64,000 nt of DNA from an uncultured Lachnospiraceae bacterium. Its GTDB lineage: Bacteria > Bacillota > Clostridia > Lachnospirales > Lachnospiraceae. Shown one piece after another: positions 1 through 9,438 of this stretch. Each line of letters starts with the position of its first letter. The first letter of the stretch is position 1. A program made the position numbers and the translations under genes. Location: NCBI GenBank assembly GCA_900544685.1, contig UQWA01000014.1:1-64000 (forward strand), written 5' to 3'. The notes beneath the pieces were generated by a model that was not told the origin of the DNA, did not search any database, and saw nothing but the letters and a program-made list of their open reading frames with translations.

Positions 1-11
1 AAAAGAAAAAT

Positions 12-77
12 GGTGCTGGGCATAATCCCCAACACCAAGTTTGTCTACAGTCTGAAACCACCGGCTTAGCCGGTGGT
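12..77. repeat. Two adjacent hairpins at the window edge
   Basis: Two inverted repeats lie side by side. Positions 12-36 form an imperfect stem (GGTGCTGGG against CCCCAACACC). Positions 57-77 form a perfect 9-bp stem with a TTA loop, followed on the plus strand by a T-rich tract at 82-96. The second could terminate a plus-strand transcript entering from the left, or weakly end the beta-mannosidase transcript on the minus strand, where no good U-tract follows. Compact hairpins of this composition also occur at the ends of IS200/IS605-type elements; that reading cannot be tested without the sequence left of the window. Confidence 0.4.
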
Positions 78-116
78 CATGATTTTTTCCTTTTTCACGG
101 AACACAAACGTTGTAA

Positions 117-2558
117 TTAGTGAATATCATATACGCTTCTGATGCGCAGCTGGGATGGATCTCCTGCTTCGATCTTCACTCTCTTCGTTCCTGCGTTCAT
201 GTCGAAATAGTTATCTGACAGAATCAGGTCTTCGTTTTCGTTCAGGATCTCCACACTCTTAGCATAGGCAGATGCAGTAATCTCGATCTCATCACCGATT
301 ACTTTTGCAGTAAGCTGTGGATCCTGATAACGGAAGTACTTCGGATAGGAGAAGTTCACGGTGCCTTCGGAGATAATCTCTCCATCTTTTTCCATCTCAT
401 AGCTGATGTATTCTTCGTAGATATTGGCTTCCGGGAATTCTTCTTTGTCCAGCCATACACTGGTCAGTGCCGGAACATGTACCTTTGTTTCGCCGCTCTT
501 TATGATCTCGGCTGACGCTTTTCTAAGTGCCCAGCGAACAGTCACATCCACATCTGTGCGGGTCTCGTTGGCCACATTCAGACGGATGGATTTTTCAAAA
601 TCAAAGTACTGACGATTCAGGTCTTTTCCGGCTGTCATCAGTCCCTGTTCCTCGCAGGACAGCATCAGTGGCGCAAAGAATCGTTTTGCATAGTAATGCA
701 GTGCTTTCAGTCTGCCGCAGTAGTCTACCGAAGACCAGGAAGCTACCGGCCAGCAGTCATTAAACTGCCAGTAAATAGCGCCCATACAGCGTCCACGGTT
801 TCGGCGGAAATGCTCTACACCATAGCGGATACCGTCTGCCTGCAAAAGCTGGGAGGCATACAGCACTGTTGTAAATTCCGATGGATAACGATAAGTCTGC
901 TGCATGTAGTTCATAATCTTACCGTTGGCACTGCCGTTTCTCTGATGCTTTTCCATTACATAAGAGAAAATATTATAATCTGCCGGATCATCACTGATCT
1001 TTTCAATGGTCTTCATGGTTGGGAAGGACTGGAAACCAAACTCTGACAGATAGCGGAAATAGTACTTACGGTATTCGGTAAATGGCTTGTTGCCGTGCCA
1101 TACCTGCCAGTAATGCACATCTCCTCTGTTCGGATCCTGCGGATCGTCAAAACATCCTCCTGATGACGGGCTGGATGGCCAGTAGAATGTGTTCGGATCA
1201 TATTCTTTCAGGATTTCCGGAATGATCCGTTCATACATCAGGATATAGTCACGCACTTCTGTCTGCTTGGTAACCCACTCATTATGCTGAGCCACAAAGT
1301 CTTCCATCTCGTTATTGCCACACCACAGTCCCAGACTGGCATGATGGCGAATCCGTTTTACATTATCGATAAACTCTGCCCGGATATTTTCTTCGAATTC
1401 CGGTGTCAGATCATATACAGCGCAGGCAAACATGAAGTCCTGCCATACCACCAGTCCCAGTTCATCACAGAGGTCATAGAACCAGTCTTCCGGATAGTAT
1501 CCGCCGCCCCATACACGGACAGAGTTATAATTTGCCCAGATACCCTTTTCCAGAAGTTTTCTGGTAGTCTCCGGTGTGACACGTCCGAGGAGATGGTCTT
1601 CCGGAATATAGTCAGCACCCATGGCAAAGATGTCCACACCATTGACTCTACAGTTGAAGCTTTCGCCCCACTGATCTTTTTCTCTGTGCATGGTCATCGT
1701 GCGAAGACCAATTCGTCGGCTCCATACATCCAGCTCTTCTTCCCCGCACAGGAGAGTTACTTCTACCTGATACAGATTCTGTTCACCGTAACCATTTGGC
1801 CACCAGAGCTGTGGATACTCTATGGTTACCGTACGCGGATCACGGACATCTGCCACAACACCGCCATCCGGCGCGGTTACTTTTACATGATATTGCCAGT
1901 CCTGTCCGGTCTTTTCCAGTTCTTCGATCTCCACATCCAAATGCAGTAATACTTTATCTGTCAGATGTTCCTGTGTAATGTATACACTGTCAATTCTGGC
2001 TTCTTCCACACCCAGCAGGTTTACCGGGCGGAACAGTCCGGCATCTGGAAGATGTGCGCCCCAGTCCCATCCAAACATACAGTGCGCCTTACGAATGTTG
2101 ACAAATCCATCCATGGCATCTTCTGATCCGTGAGTCTGACTGATTTTGAAAGCTTCTGCAATATATTTTGTCGGAGAATGGAATACCACACGCAGTTCAT
2201 TGCCGGTCTCGTGGATCATTCCAGTCACATCATATTCCCAGGTACGGTGCATGTTGCAGACTTCTCCCAGCTTGGTGCTGTTCAGATACAGATCTGCAAT
2301 CGTATCAATTCCGTCAAAATGAAGAATCTGGTGTTTTGCCTTCATTACTTCCGGCTCACAGTCAAATACGGTATGGTATTCGTAATCTTCATCCATCAGT
2401 TTCAACGCTTTGTCTTCATTATCCTTGAAAAAAGGATCTTCCATCTGTCCATTGCGCAGCAAATCTGTGTAAACAGTTCCGGGAACCACTGCTTCCTGGA
2501 ATTCCTCATCTCCCACACGGCGCATACTCCAATTCTTATTTAATTTCTGTGCAAACAT
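117..2558 (-). CDS. GH2 beta-mannosidase
   Basis: Intracellular glycoside hydrolase family 2 enzyme, predicted to remove non-reducing beta-mannosyl residues from manno-oligosaccharides. The 813-residue length fits the family: jelly-roll N-terminal domain, immunoglobulin-like domain, then a TIM barrel. Near residue 417 the motif GNNE carries the acid/base Glu; near residue 506 the motif SEFGFQSFP carries the nucleophile Glu. The RVWGGGYYP segment before the barrel strands is typical of beta-mannosidases. There is no signal peptide. The frame opens earlier at a TTG (2576), but GAGAGGAGAAC sits inside that extension, 5-7 nt before the ATG at 2558, so this ATG is chosen. The first 23 bases overlap the end of the GH31 gene, implying translational coupling. 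Beta-glucosidase or beta-galactosidase activity is less likely. Confidence 0.88.
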   Translation of the reverse strand: MFAQKLNKNWSMRRVGDEEFQEAVVPGTVYTDLLRNGQMEDPFFKDNEDKALKLMDEDYEYHTVFDCEPEVMKAKHQILHFDGIDTIADLYLNSTKLGEVCNMHRTWEYDVTGMIHETGNELRVVFHSPTKYIAEAFKISQTHGSEDAMDGFVNIRKAHCMFGWDWGAHLPDAGLFRPVNLLGVEEARIDSVYITQEHLTDKVLLHLDVEIEELEKTGQDWQYHVKVTAPDGGVVADVRDPRTVTIEYPQLWWPNGYGEQNLYQVEVTLLCGEEELDVWSRRIGLRTMTMHREKDQWGESFNCRVNGVDIFAMGADYIPEDHLLGRVTPETTRKLLEKGIWANYNSVRVWGGGYYPEDWFYDLCDELGLVVWQDFMFACAVYDLTPEFEENIRAEFIDNVKRIRHHASLGLWCGNNEMEDFVAQHNEWVTKQTEVRDYILMYERIIPEILKEYDPNTFYWPSSPSSGGCFDDPQDPNRGDVHYWQVWHGNKPFTEYRKYYFRYLSEFGFQSFPTMKTIEKISDDPADYNIFSYVMEKHQRNGSANGKIMNYMQQTYRYPSEFTTVLYASQLLQADGIRYGVEHFRRNRGRCMGAIYWQFNDCWPVASWSSVDYCGRLKALHYYAKRFFAPLMLSCEEQGLMTAGKDLNRQYFDFEKSIRLNVANETRTDVDVTVRWALRKASAEIIKSGETKVHVPALTSVWLDKEEFPEANIYEEYISYEMEKDGEIISEGTVNFSYPKYFRYQDPQLTAKVIGDEIEITASAYAKSVEILNENEDLILSDNYFDMNAGTKRVKIEAGDPSQLRIRSVYDIH

Positions 2559-4860
2559 GCTGTTCTCCTCTCTCAATGATGTATTCGGATTTTTCTGTTC
2601 CCATATACAGAGTCAGTTTCATCAGTGGCATTGGTTTTTCAGATGTCACTTCAATCTTGCTTCCATCTCTCTTTGCACGGATCACATTTACAATATTTCC
2701 ATCCACATCCGGTACTTCACACACTGCTTCCGCACCATCCTGAAGCTGGTACAACATGAGATCCATCTGATTCTCATAGTCATAATCTGGCTTATGATCT
2801 TCCCGTCCTACAGCCAGCAGTGTATTTTCTCTTACATACAGCGGCAGTGAGAAGTAATCATAAGTATCTTCCTGCCAACAGCCGCCTCTTCTGACTTCTC
2901 CGCTGAGCAGATGAGTCCATACTCCCTTCGGCAGATAATACTGGCATACGCTGTCTTCTCTTAAGATCGGAGCTGCCAGCAGTGCATCTCCCAGCATGTA
3001 CTGGCTGTCCAGATAAGCCACTGCCGGATCATTGGTGTATTCAAATACCATCGGGCGCATCATCGGAGTACCTTCTTTATGGGCTTCAATGGCTTTTGCA
3101 TACAGATAAGGCATCAGTGTACATTTCAGTTTGGAGAAATGTGCTACTACATCGCAGGCTTCTTCATCAAACAGCCACGGCACACGATAGCTTGCGGAAC
3201 CATGCAGACGGCTGTGGCTGGAAAGCAGTCCGAATGCTGCCCATCTCTTATACAGATCCGGTGTCGCGGTACTCTCAAATCCGGAGATATCATGGCTCCA
3301 GAAGGAGAATCCACTCATGGCAAAGGACAGTCCGCCTCGCAGCGTTTCTGCCATAGATGGGTAGTTTGCAAAGCAGTCACCGCCCCAGTGTACCGGGAAC
3401 TGCTGACTTCCTGCTGTGGCACTTCTGGCAAACAGTACTGCTTCCTTTTCTCCCTTTACTTCTTTTAACAGGTTAAATACTGCTTTGTTATATAAGAAGG
3501 TATAGTAATTGTGCATTGCATGTGGATCACTGCCATCGTGATATACCACATCTACCGGAATACGCTCACCAAAGTCGGTCTTGAAGCAGTCAACTCCCAC
3601 ATCCAGAAGAGTGCGTAATTTGTCTGTATACCATTTTACGGCATCTGGATTGGTGAAGTCCACAAGTCCCATTCCTGCCTGCCAGTTATCTGTCTGCCAT
3701 ACGCCCTTTCCGTCTGCACGTTTCAGCAGATAACCTTTTTCTGCGCCCTCTTTAAAGAACGGTGTTCCCTGCGCAATATAAGAATTAATCCATGCACAGA
3801 TCTTCAGTCCCTTGTCATGATATCTCTGAATAGTTCCCTTAATATCCGGGAAGCAGTCCTTGTCCCATTCAAAGTCACACCAGTGGAATGCTCTCATCCA
3901 GAAACAGTCGAAGTGGAACACTCTCATTGGAATGTCTCTTTCAAACATACCATTAATGAAAGAACTGGTTGTCTCTTCATCGTAATTTGTTGTAAAAGAT
4001 GTGGACAGCCACAGGCCAAAGGACCACGCAGGTGGAAGCGCCGGTCTGCCCAGCATTGCTGTATACAGATTCAGGATCTCTTTTGGTGACGGGCCATAGA
4101 AAAATACATAATTCAGCTTTTCTCCCGGTACAGAAAATCCCACATATTCTACTTTTTCGCTGGCTACTTCAAAGGATACCTGATCGGTGCTGTCTACAAA
4201 TACACCATATCCTTTATTTGTCATATAGAACGGAATACTCTTGTACGCAATCTGGGATGCAGTACCACCATCTTCATTCCAGGTATCTACTGTCTGACCG
4301 TTTTTCACAAATGCGGTAAAACGCTCGCCCAGGCCATAGACACATTCGCCTACGGAAAGAGACAGTTCATTCATCATATATGGCTGGTATTTTTCTGTCA
4401 GATAATTAGCTTCTCCAAACATTGTACTTGGCTGACGATCCCAGCGAATCAGACCTAAGTTACGCAGATTACTGGATGTAAGTACCTTACCTTCTGTCTC
4501 AAATGCATAGGAAAACTGCTTCCGGTTCACACGAACCTGTAGCACACCGGTATCCATCAACGCTTCATCCTCGGTGATGGTAACTTTTGCTTCTCCGATC
4601 TCTTCTGTCTTCTCAAACTGTGGCAGATGTGCATCGTATCCTTCATAATGCCATGCGCTGACTGCAATGGTGCGGTCATTGCGTGCCACAAATTCTATGG
4701 TAATCGTCGGCATATTCAGAGTGCCGCCTCTGTCATTGGTGTGAGCTGCCGGTGCCACGATTCGCATACCGCCCGGGATCTCATCTACATAATAAGCTTC
4801 TGTTGCGAACAAACCATTACTTCTTTCACTTCTCAGCCAATAACCTTCTGTAAATTTCAC
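2536..4860 (-). CDS. yicI: GH31 alpha-xylosidase (YicI-type)
   Basis: Glycoside hydrolase family 31, predicted to release alpha-1,6-xylose from the non-reducing end of isoprimeverose-type xyloglucan fragments. At 774 residues it is almost the length of E. coli YicI (772). The nucleophile Asp lies near residue 429 in KTDFGERIP, a sequence characteristic of the YicI branch, and the acid/base Asp near residue 495 in HWGGDCF. No signal peptide is present, so it acts on imported oligosaccharides. AGGAGGG lies 8-9 nt before the ATG. It follows the permease genes on the same strand after a 200-bp gap and overlaps the beta-mannosidase start. Together with the GH94 enzyme this suggests beta-glucan/xyloglucan-type fragments as substrate. 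Specificity is inferred from motif similarity. Confidence 0.88.
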   Translation of the reverse strand: MKFTEGYWLRSERSNGLFATEAYYVDEIPGGMRIVAPAAHTNDRGGTLNMPTITIEFVARNDRTIAVSAWHYEGYDAHLPQFEKTEEIGEAKVTITEDEALMDTGVLQVRVNRKQFSYAFETEGKVLTSSNLRNLGLIRWDRQPSTMFGEANYLTEKYQPYMMNELSLSVGECVYGLGERFTAFVKNGQTVDTWNEDGGTASQIAYKSIPFYMTNKGYGVFVDSTDQVSFEVASEKVEYVGFSVPGEKLNYVFFYGPSPKEILNLYTAMLGRPALPPAWSFGLWLSTSFTTNYDEETTSSFINGMFERDIPMRVFHFDCFWMRAFHWCDFEWDKDCFPDIKGTIQRYHDKGLKICAWINSYIAQGTPFFKEGAEKGYLLKRADGKGVWQTDNWQAGMGLVDFTNPDAVKWYTDKLRTLLDVGVDCFKTDFGERIPVDVVYHDGSDPHAMHNYYTFLYNKAVFNLLKEVKGEKEAVLFARSATAGSQQFPVHWGGDCFANYPSMAETLRGGLSFAMSGFSFWSHDISGFESTATPDLYKRWAAFGLLSSHSRLHGSASYRVPWLFDEEACDVVAHFSKLKCTLMPYLYAKAIEAHKEGTPMMRPMVFEYTNDPAVAYLDSQYMLGDALLAAPILREDSVCQYYLPKGVWTHLLSGEVRRGGCWQEDTYDYFSLPLYVRENTLLAVGREDHKPDYDYENQMDLMLYQLQDGAEAVCEVPDVDGNIVNVIRAKRDGSKIEVTSEKPMPLMKLTLYMGTEKSEYIIERGEQHVCTEIK

Positions 4861-5014
4861 GTACGTTACCCTCCTGTTTTGTTACTGTATTCATTTTTAT
4901 TTTTGATGCCTTATGGATTGTGCTTCCACAATCCTTTATACTCTATTTTTACTGCGAAATATGTCTGTTGACAAGTTCCAATATCTTAAGAAAAGTGTAA
5001 TTTAAACCCAACAA

Positions 5015-5042
5015 GGCTGTCACAGAAATCTCTGTGGCAGCC
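5015..5042 (-). terminator. Hairpin after the permease operon
   Basis: A 12-bp stem (GGCTGCCACAGA with its complement, one mismatch) with a GATT loop lies directly downstream of the permease stop at 5062. On the minus strand it is followed by TTGTTGGGTTT, a weak U-tract. It probably ends or attenuates transcription between the ABC permeases and the GH31-GH2 pair. Confidence 0.6.
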
Positions 5043-5061
5043 ATTGTCAGAAAAAGATCTA

Positions 5062-5919
5062 CTATCCTTTTACAGCTCCTGATACCATGCCTTTGATGAT
5101 CTGTTTGCTGAAAGCGAAATAAAGCACAACGATCGGGGCCATCGTAATCAGCATGGCAGCCATCTGTTTTGGATAATCAGATGCGAACTGTCCCTTAAAC
5201 TGTGTCAGTGCCAGAGGTACGGTCTGCAGACCTACACTCTTAATCAGTACCAATGCGAAAGAAAATTCATTCCAGCAGGAGAATACCTGAATAATTGCCA
5301 CAGTAACCAGAATTGGTTTACAAATCGGTAAAATTACCTGGAACAGAGTCTTGCTGAAGGTACTTCCGTCAATTGCTGCTGCTTCCTCCAAGGATACCGG
5401 TATGCCCTTCACATAACCTTCCACCAGGAAGATACCCATTGGCAGTCCAAAGGATACATATGGTAAAAGCAGTGTAAACCAGCGGTTGGAAAGTCCACAG
5501 TTACGGAATACTACGTAGATTGGTACCAGCAGTGAGTGTACCGGAATCAGCATACCCATCAGGAACATGGCATAGAGTGCACGGTTCAGCTTGAAACGTA
5601 CTCTTGCCAGAATGTAACCTACGATATAGCTGAACAGCACAATCATAATAATGGAAAGTACGGTTGTACGTACACTGTTCCACATGGATTCTGCCAGATG
5701 ATAGTCCTTGTTGGTCAGAATTCGGATATAGTTGATCAGTGTCGGACTCTTTGGCAGTCCAATGATATCCGCATTAAATGCACGTTTTTCTTTAAAAGAA
5801 GAATACAGCATCCATACCAGCGGGAAAATACAGCTCAGTGAGAAAATCCAGAGAACCAGATTCATGAAAAATCCGCCGATCAGTTTACCCGGTCTGTTTG
5901 TTTTTGCTTTTTTATCCAT
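5062..5919 (-). CDS. Sugar ABC transporter permease (MalG/AraQ type)
   Basis: Inner-membrane permease of a carbohydrate uptake type 1 ABC transporter, 285 residues with about six hydrophobic helices. The cytoplasmic EAA loop that contacts the ATPase is visible as EEAAAIDGSTFSKTLFQVIL. AAAGGAGG lies 7 nt before the ATG. The upstream permease stops 3 nt before this start, so the two form the usual heterodimer. No ATPase gene is encoded in this locus, so a shared MsmK-like ATPase encoded elsewhere must power it; this is common for such importers in Firmicutes. The ligand is presumably the oligosaccharide cleaved by the neighbouring GH2, GH31 and GH94 enzymes. Confidence 0.92.
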   Translation of the reverse strand: MDKKAKTNRPGKLIGGFFMNLVLWIFSLSCIFPLVWMLYSSFKEKRAFNADIIGLPKSPTLINYIRILTNKDYHLAESMWNSVRTTVLSIIMIVLFSYIVGYILARVRFKLNRALYAMFLMGMLIPVHSLLVPIYVVFRNCGLSNRWFTLLLPYVSFGLPMGIFLVEGYVKGIPVSLEEAAAIDGSTFSKTLFQVILPICKPILVTVAIIQVFSCWNEFSFALVLIKSVGLQTVPLALTQFKGQFASDYPKQMAAMLITMAPIVVLYFAFSKQIIKGMVSGAVKG

Positions 5920-5922
5920 GTT

Positions 5923-6816
5923 CTATGCCTCCTTTTCTCTGGTCAGTCTCTTGATCAGTCCCTGAGATCCGCCGATTACCAGGAGTGATAATACGAAGAT
6001 CGCTACAGAAATACAGCTACCATATCCCATGTTTGTCTGACTGAAGGATACCTGGTATCCATACATTGCCATAACCATAGAAGCTGTTCCAGGACCACCC
6101 TTGGTCATAACATAGATGTTATCAAATGCTTTCATGTTACCAGCTACACACAGGGTGATACAAACCAGCATAGTGTTCTTAATCAGTGGTAAAGTAATAT
6201 ACAATGCCTTCTGGAAACCATTGGCTCCATCGATCTCTGCACTTTCAAAGATCTCTGTATCAATAGAAGATACTGCAGAAAGAATGATAACCATGTAATA
6301 ACCTATGTACTGCCAGATCAGTGGGATGGATACATACAGCATAACCCACTTGGAATTGTTCAGCCATACCTGACACAGATCCGGTCTGCCGATGGCTTTC
6401 AGGAACCAGTTAATGATACCGTACTGATTGTGGTAGATCATATTCCAGATCAAACCGATACAAACTGCTGCAATCGTACTTGGGAAGAAACCAAAGGTAC
6501 GGTGAATGGTTTTAAATTTCACCAGCTTGGAATTTACCATCATAACCAGAACAAAAGCAATACCAACCTGACCGATGATACAGATGACTACCAGATAAAT
6601 GTTATGTCCAAATGCAGTCCAGAATGTTCCGTCATGGAATAACTGTGCATAGTTAGAAATTCCGGAAAATGTCTTTACCGGACCTCCCTTCCAGTCAAAG
6701 AAGCTGTAAAACAGCGCTGTGATCAATGGCACAAATACGGTAAACACGAATAATGCTACCGGAACCAAAAGATAGAGAAATATTGTTTTTTTACTAGGTT
6801 TTATCGTACTTAGCAT
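5923..6816 (-). CDS. Sugar ABC transporter permease (MalF/UgpA type)
   Basis: First membrane subunit of the same importer, 297 residues with six predicted helices and an EAA loop reading ESAEIDGANGFQKALYIT. GGAAGGAGAGG precedes the ATG. It lies between the solute-binding protein gene (with an intercistronic hairpin in the gap) and the MalG-type permease. The arrangement SBP, MalF-type, MalG-type is standard for carbohydrate uptake importers. The sequence alone does not show the ligand. Confidence 0.92.
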   Translation of the reverse strand: MLSTIKPSKKTIFLYLLVPVALFVFTVFVPLITALFYSFFDWKGGPVKTFSGISNYAQLFHDGTFWTAFGHNIYLVVICIIGQVGIAFVLVMMVNSKLVKFKTIHRTFGFFPSTIAAVCIGLIWNMIYHNQYGIINWFLKAIGRPDLCQVWLNNSKWVMLYVSIPLIWQYIGYYMVIILSAVSSIDTEIFESAEIDGANGFQKALYITLPLIKNTMLVCITLCVAGNMKAFDNIYVMTKGGPGTASMVMAMYGYQVSFSQTNMGYGSCISVAIFVLSLLVIGGSQGLIKRLTREKEA

Positions 6817-6906
6817 CGAATCCTCTCCTTCCTGATTTGTAGATTCATCATATAAGAAAAACCCCGCGAATTCTTATATGATAAATCTTTTCCCTTTTTT
6901 AAAAAG

Positions 6907-6945
6907 GAACCGCCCTGCCCACTCACGCCGCGGGCAGAGCGGTTC
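6907..6945 (-). terminator. Intercistronic hairpin after the solute-binding protein
   Basis: A GC-rich 14-bp stem (GAACCGCTCTGCCC with GGGCAGGGCGGTTC) is followed by CTTTTTAAAAAAGG on the minus strand. It stands between the binding-protein gene and its permeases. Such partial terminators usually make binding protein more abundant than the membrane subunits. Confidence 0.7.
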
Positions 6946-6993
6946 TCATTTTCCTATTTTTCTTATAATTACACGGATTGTTCTGTGTACCGC

Positions 6994-8349
6994 TTATTTG
7001 TTTAAGTAGTTTTCTTCGTAAGCTGCCTGTGCGTTAGCTGCTACGTCTTCTGGGCTCATTTCGCCGTTCATCATTGTCTGAAGGTCTGTGTTCAGAACTG
7101 ACCATACAGCACTGTCGATGTAGGAGTCATAGATTTCGCAAGGATCTGTGTCAACATATGACCAGTTGTAGAAATCCTGTGTAATCTGATCGAATCCGCT
7201 AAGGTCAACGTCATCCACTTTGGTAAGTCCGCCGAGTGCATAGTTTTCAGCTACATAGCTTGCAAATGCAGGTCCTGTAAGTTCCTGAGCCAGATCGATT
7301 GCTGCTGCAAGTTTATCAGGATCTTCTGCAACCTTAGGATTGATTGCTACAGCGTATCCAAGACCGATGTTCTGTGAGTTAGGAGCTTCTGTTGCATCTG
7401 CCGGCTGTGGAAGTACTGCAAATCCCATCTGATCGAATTTATCTGTATTCTGAAGAGATGCCCAGATGTAAGATTCATCCCAGTTACCACCGATGAATGC
7501 TGCTGCATCGCCGGAGATGTAATATTCACGAGCGTCTTCGTTTGTTACTGCGTTAAAGTCTTCGTTGAAGATCTTTGTTTCGTTGAACAGGTGCTGCATT
7601 TCTTTCAGAGCTGCTACGAATGTATCATCTGTGAATGCTGCACCGTCTTTTGCAATCAGGCTTGAGAACCATTCCGGACCTGTATATCTGTTACCCAGAG
7701 TAGAAAGGAAATCTGAGTTAGCCTGCCACTGTCCGCCATTACCAAATGCGATCGTTGTAATACCCTGTTCATTGAAGTATTCAGAAGCTTTTTCTACATC
7801 TTCCCATGTGCTTGGGAATGTATCGAATCCAGCGTCTTTCCACATCTGTTTGTCGTAAATTACTACTGTACAGGTACCACCTGTCAGTGCAGGGAATCCA
7901 TAGATCTTGTCACCAACTGTGAATGGTGTGAAGTATGCCTGATTATACTGATCATAATATGGTGAAGCTTTGATGGTATCTGTCAGATCCATAACCAGTC
8001 CCTGATCTGCCCATGCGATAGTGTTCATACCCTGAAGTAAGAATACATCCGGAAGGTCATCAGCTGCTGCCAGTGTAGCAATCTCTGTCTTATACTCTGC
8101 GTTAGCGATAACGTTCTGATTCAGTGTGATGTCTGGATGAGCTGCTTCCCAGTTAGCGATTGTAGTACGGAATGCATCAGATCCACCATTTCCGTCAGCC
8201 TCTTCTGATGTGGAGTAGTGCATCAGTTCCAGCTCTCCCTTGTAAGCCAGATCTGTTGCTGCTACATCTGTAGCTGCTGCAGCGGATAATCCCATAGATG
8301 CTGCCATTGCAGATGCTAATGCGATACTAACTACCTGTCTCTTTTTCAT
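6994..8349 (-). CDS. Extracellular sugar-binding protein
   Basis: Family 1 solute-binding protein of the carbohydrate importer, 451 residues. The N-terminus is a signal peptide (MKKRQVVS, a hydrophobic core, then LSAAAATDVA) ending in a signal peptidase I-like AxA site. There is no lipobox cysteine, which is unusual for a Gram-positive binding protein that must stay at the membrane. The mature part shows family features such as DLPDVFLLQGMN and AFIGGNWDES. AAAGGAGGAAG precedes the ATG. It is the first gene of the importer operon, 72 bp after the LacI gene. The ligand is unknown, presumably a short beta-gluco-, xylo- or manno-oligosaccharide. Confidence 0.9.
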   Translation of the reverse strand: MKKRQVVSIALASAMAASMGLSAAAATDVAATDLAYKGELELMHYSTSEEADGNGGSDAFRTTIANWEAAHPDITLNQNVIANAEYKTEIATLAAADDLPDVFLLQGMNTIAWADQGLVMDLTDTIKASPYYDQYNQAYFTPFTVGDKIYGFPALTGGTCTVVIYDKQMWKDAGFDTFPSTWEDVEKASEYFNEQGITTIAFGNGGQWQANSDFLSTLGNRYTGPEWFSSLIAKDGAAFTDDTFVAALKEMQHLFNETKIFNEDFNAVTNEDAREYYISGDAAAFIGGNWDESYIWASLQNTDKFDQMGFAVLPQPADATEAPNSQNIGLGYAVAINPKVAEDPDKLAAAIDLAQELTGPAFASYVAENYALGGLTKVDDVDLSGFDQITQDFYNWSYVDTDPCEIYDSYIDSAVWSVLNTDLQTMMNGEMSPEDVAANAQAAYEENYLNK

Positions 8350-8403
8350 GATGTTACTTCCTCCTTTAATTTAAATATGATATTAAGTTCTTTCTATCTG
8401 TTG

Positions 8404-8421
8404 CGCAGATTCCATTCTGCG
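8404..8421. promoter_or_regulatory. Inverted repeat between lacI and the importer operon
   Basis: CGCAGA and TCTGCG, separated by 6 nt, directly abut the LacI stop codon. No U-tract follows, so it is unlikely to terminate transcription. Its place just upstream of the binding-protein gene makes it a candidate operator or a transcript-processing hairpin. Confidence 0.35.
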
Positions 8422-9438
8422 TTAACATTCTCTGTTGCGTCCGACCGTTGCGCCCTTAAAAAGTACTCCGTCTATGGAAAACTTATCAATCAGTGTTGTC
8501 TTCGGGTGTTCGATCAGATTAATCAGTTTGTGAGCCGCTGTGCTTCCGATCTTACCGGTATCCTGACAAAGCGTTGTCAGTTTCGGATCCATCATCCGTA
8601 CCAGTTCAATTCCATCGTATCCGGCAACGGATATGTCCTCCGGTATCCGAAGTCCTCTTTCCTTGATCACATTCATGCCTCCAACGGCTGCATAATCATC
8701 CGGGTACATGATACAGGTTGGTGGATTAGAAAGATCCAGAAGTTCTTCGGTTGCTTTCGCTGCCATCTCCAGATTACGATAAGCTGCTTGTTTTACGTAT
8801 TCATCCGGAATATCCAGCCCATATCTCTGGGTTGTTCGGTAGAACCCGCTGAGCCGGTTCCTGGTAACCGGTGTATCATCTCCGTGAATGTATGCAATCT
8901 TCCGATGTCCCATACTGTAAATGTAATTCACCAGCTCTTCAACACCCTGTACATTGTTGGAAACTACTGCGATCTTACCTTCAAAGGTATGATCGATGGT
9001 AACCACCGGTAAGTCTGAGCGGATCAGATCCTGAATATCTTCTTCGTAGTACTTGAAACAGGCTACTAATACTCCATCTACTCCCCGGTATCTGCAACGC
9101 TCGTAGAAGCTCATGTTCTGTCCGCCTGCATGTCCGGCAATAAATGTGATGTCATATCCCTTTTCTTCTGCTGTATATTTGAAACTTTCCAATACATGAT
9201 TAAAATACTCATGTGTCAGTCCGTTCATGGCAGCGTCTACAAAAAGAACGCCTAAATTATAGCTTTTCTTTGTCTTCAGTGCCCTTGCAGAAGAATTCGG
9301 AAGGTATCCCATCTCGTGTGCAGTTCTGATAATCAGATTCCTGGTATCTTCTCCGATATCCGAATACCCGTTCAGCGCCTTGCTGACACTGGCAATGGAT
9401 ACATGGCACTGTTTAGCGATGTCTTTCATAGAAACCAT
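8422..9438 (-). CDS. LacI-family transcriptional regulator
   Basis: Sugar-responsive repressor of 338 residues. The N-terminal helix-turn-helix reads MKDIAKQCHVSIASVSKALN, followed by the hinge helix (NSSARALKTKK) and a periplasmic-binding-protein-like effector domain. AGAGG sits 9 nt before the ATG; the second Met (MKDIA) is an alternative three codons on. The gene stands upstream of the importer operon on the same strand and is divergent from the cellobiose phosphorylase gene, so it probably controls both. The effector is probably an imported oligosaccharide or a phosphorylated product. Confidence 0.92.
   Translation of the reverse strand: MVSMKDIAKQCHVSIASVSKALNGYSDIGEDTRNLIIRTAHEMGYLPNSSARALKTKKSYNLGVLFVDAAMNGLTHEYFNHVLESFKYTAEEKGYDITFIAGHAGGQNMSFYERCRYRGVDGVLVACFKYYEEDIQDLIRSDLPVVTIDHTFEGKIAVVSNNVQGVEELVNYIYSMGHRKIAYIHGDDTPVTRNRLSGFYRTTQRYGLDIPDEYVKQAAYRNLEMAAKATEELLDLSNPPTCIMYPDDYAAVGGMNVIKERGLRIPEDISVAGYDGIELVRMMDPKLTTLCQDTGKIGSTAAHKLINLIEHPKTTLIDKFSIDGVLFKGATVGRNREC

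Noticed and set aside
1284..1949. 221-codon plus-strand frame
   Set aside because: Antisense shadow of the beta-mannosidase gene without family motifs.
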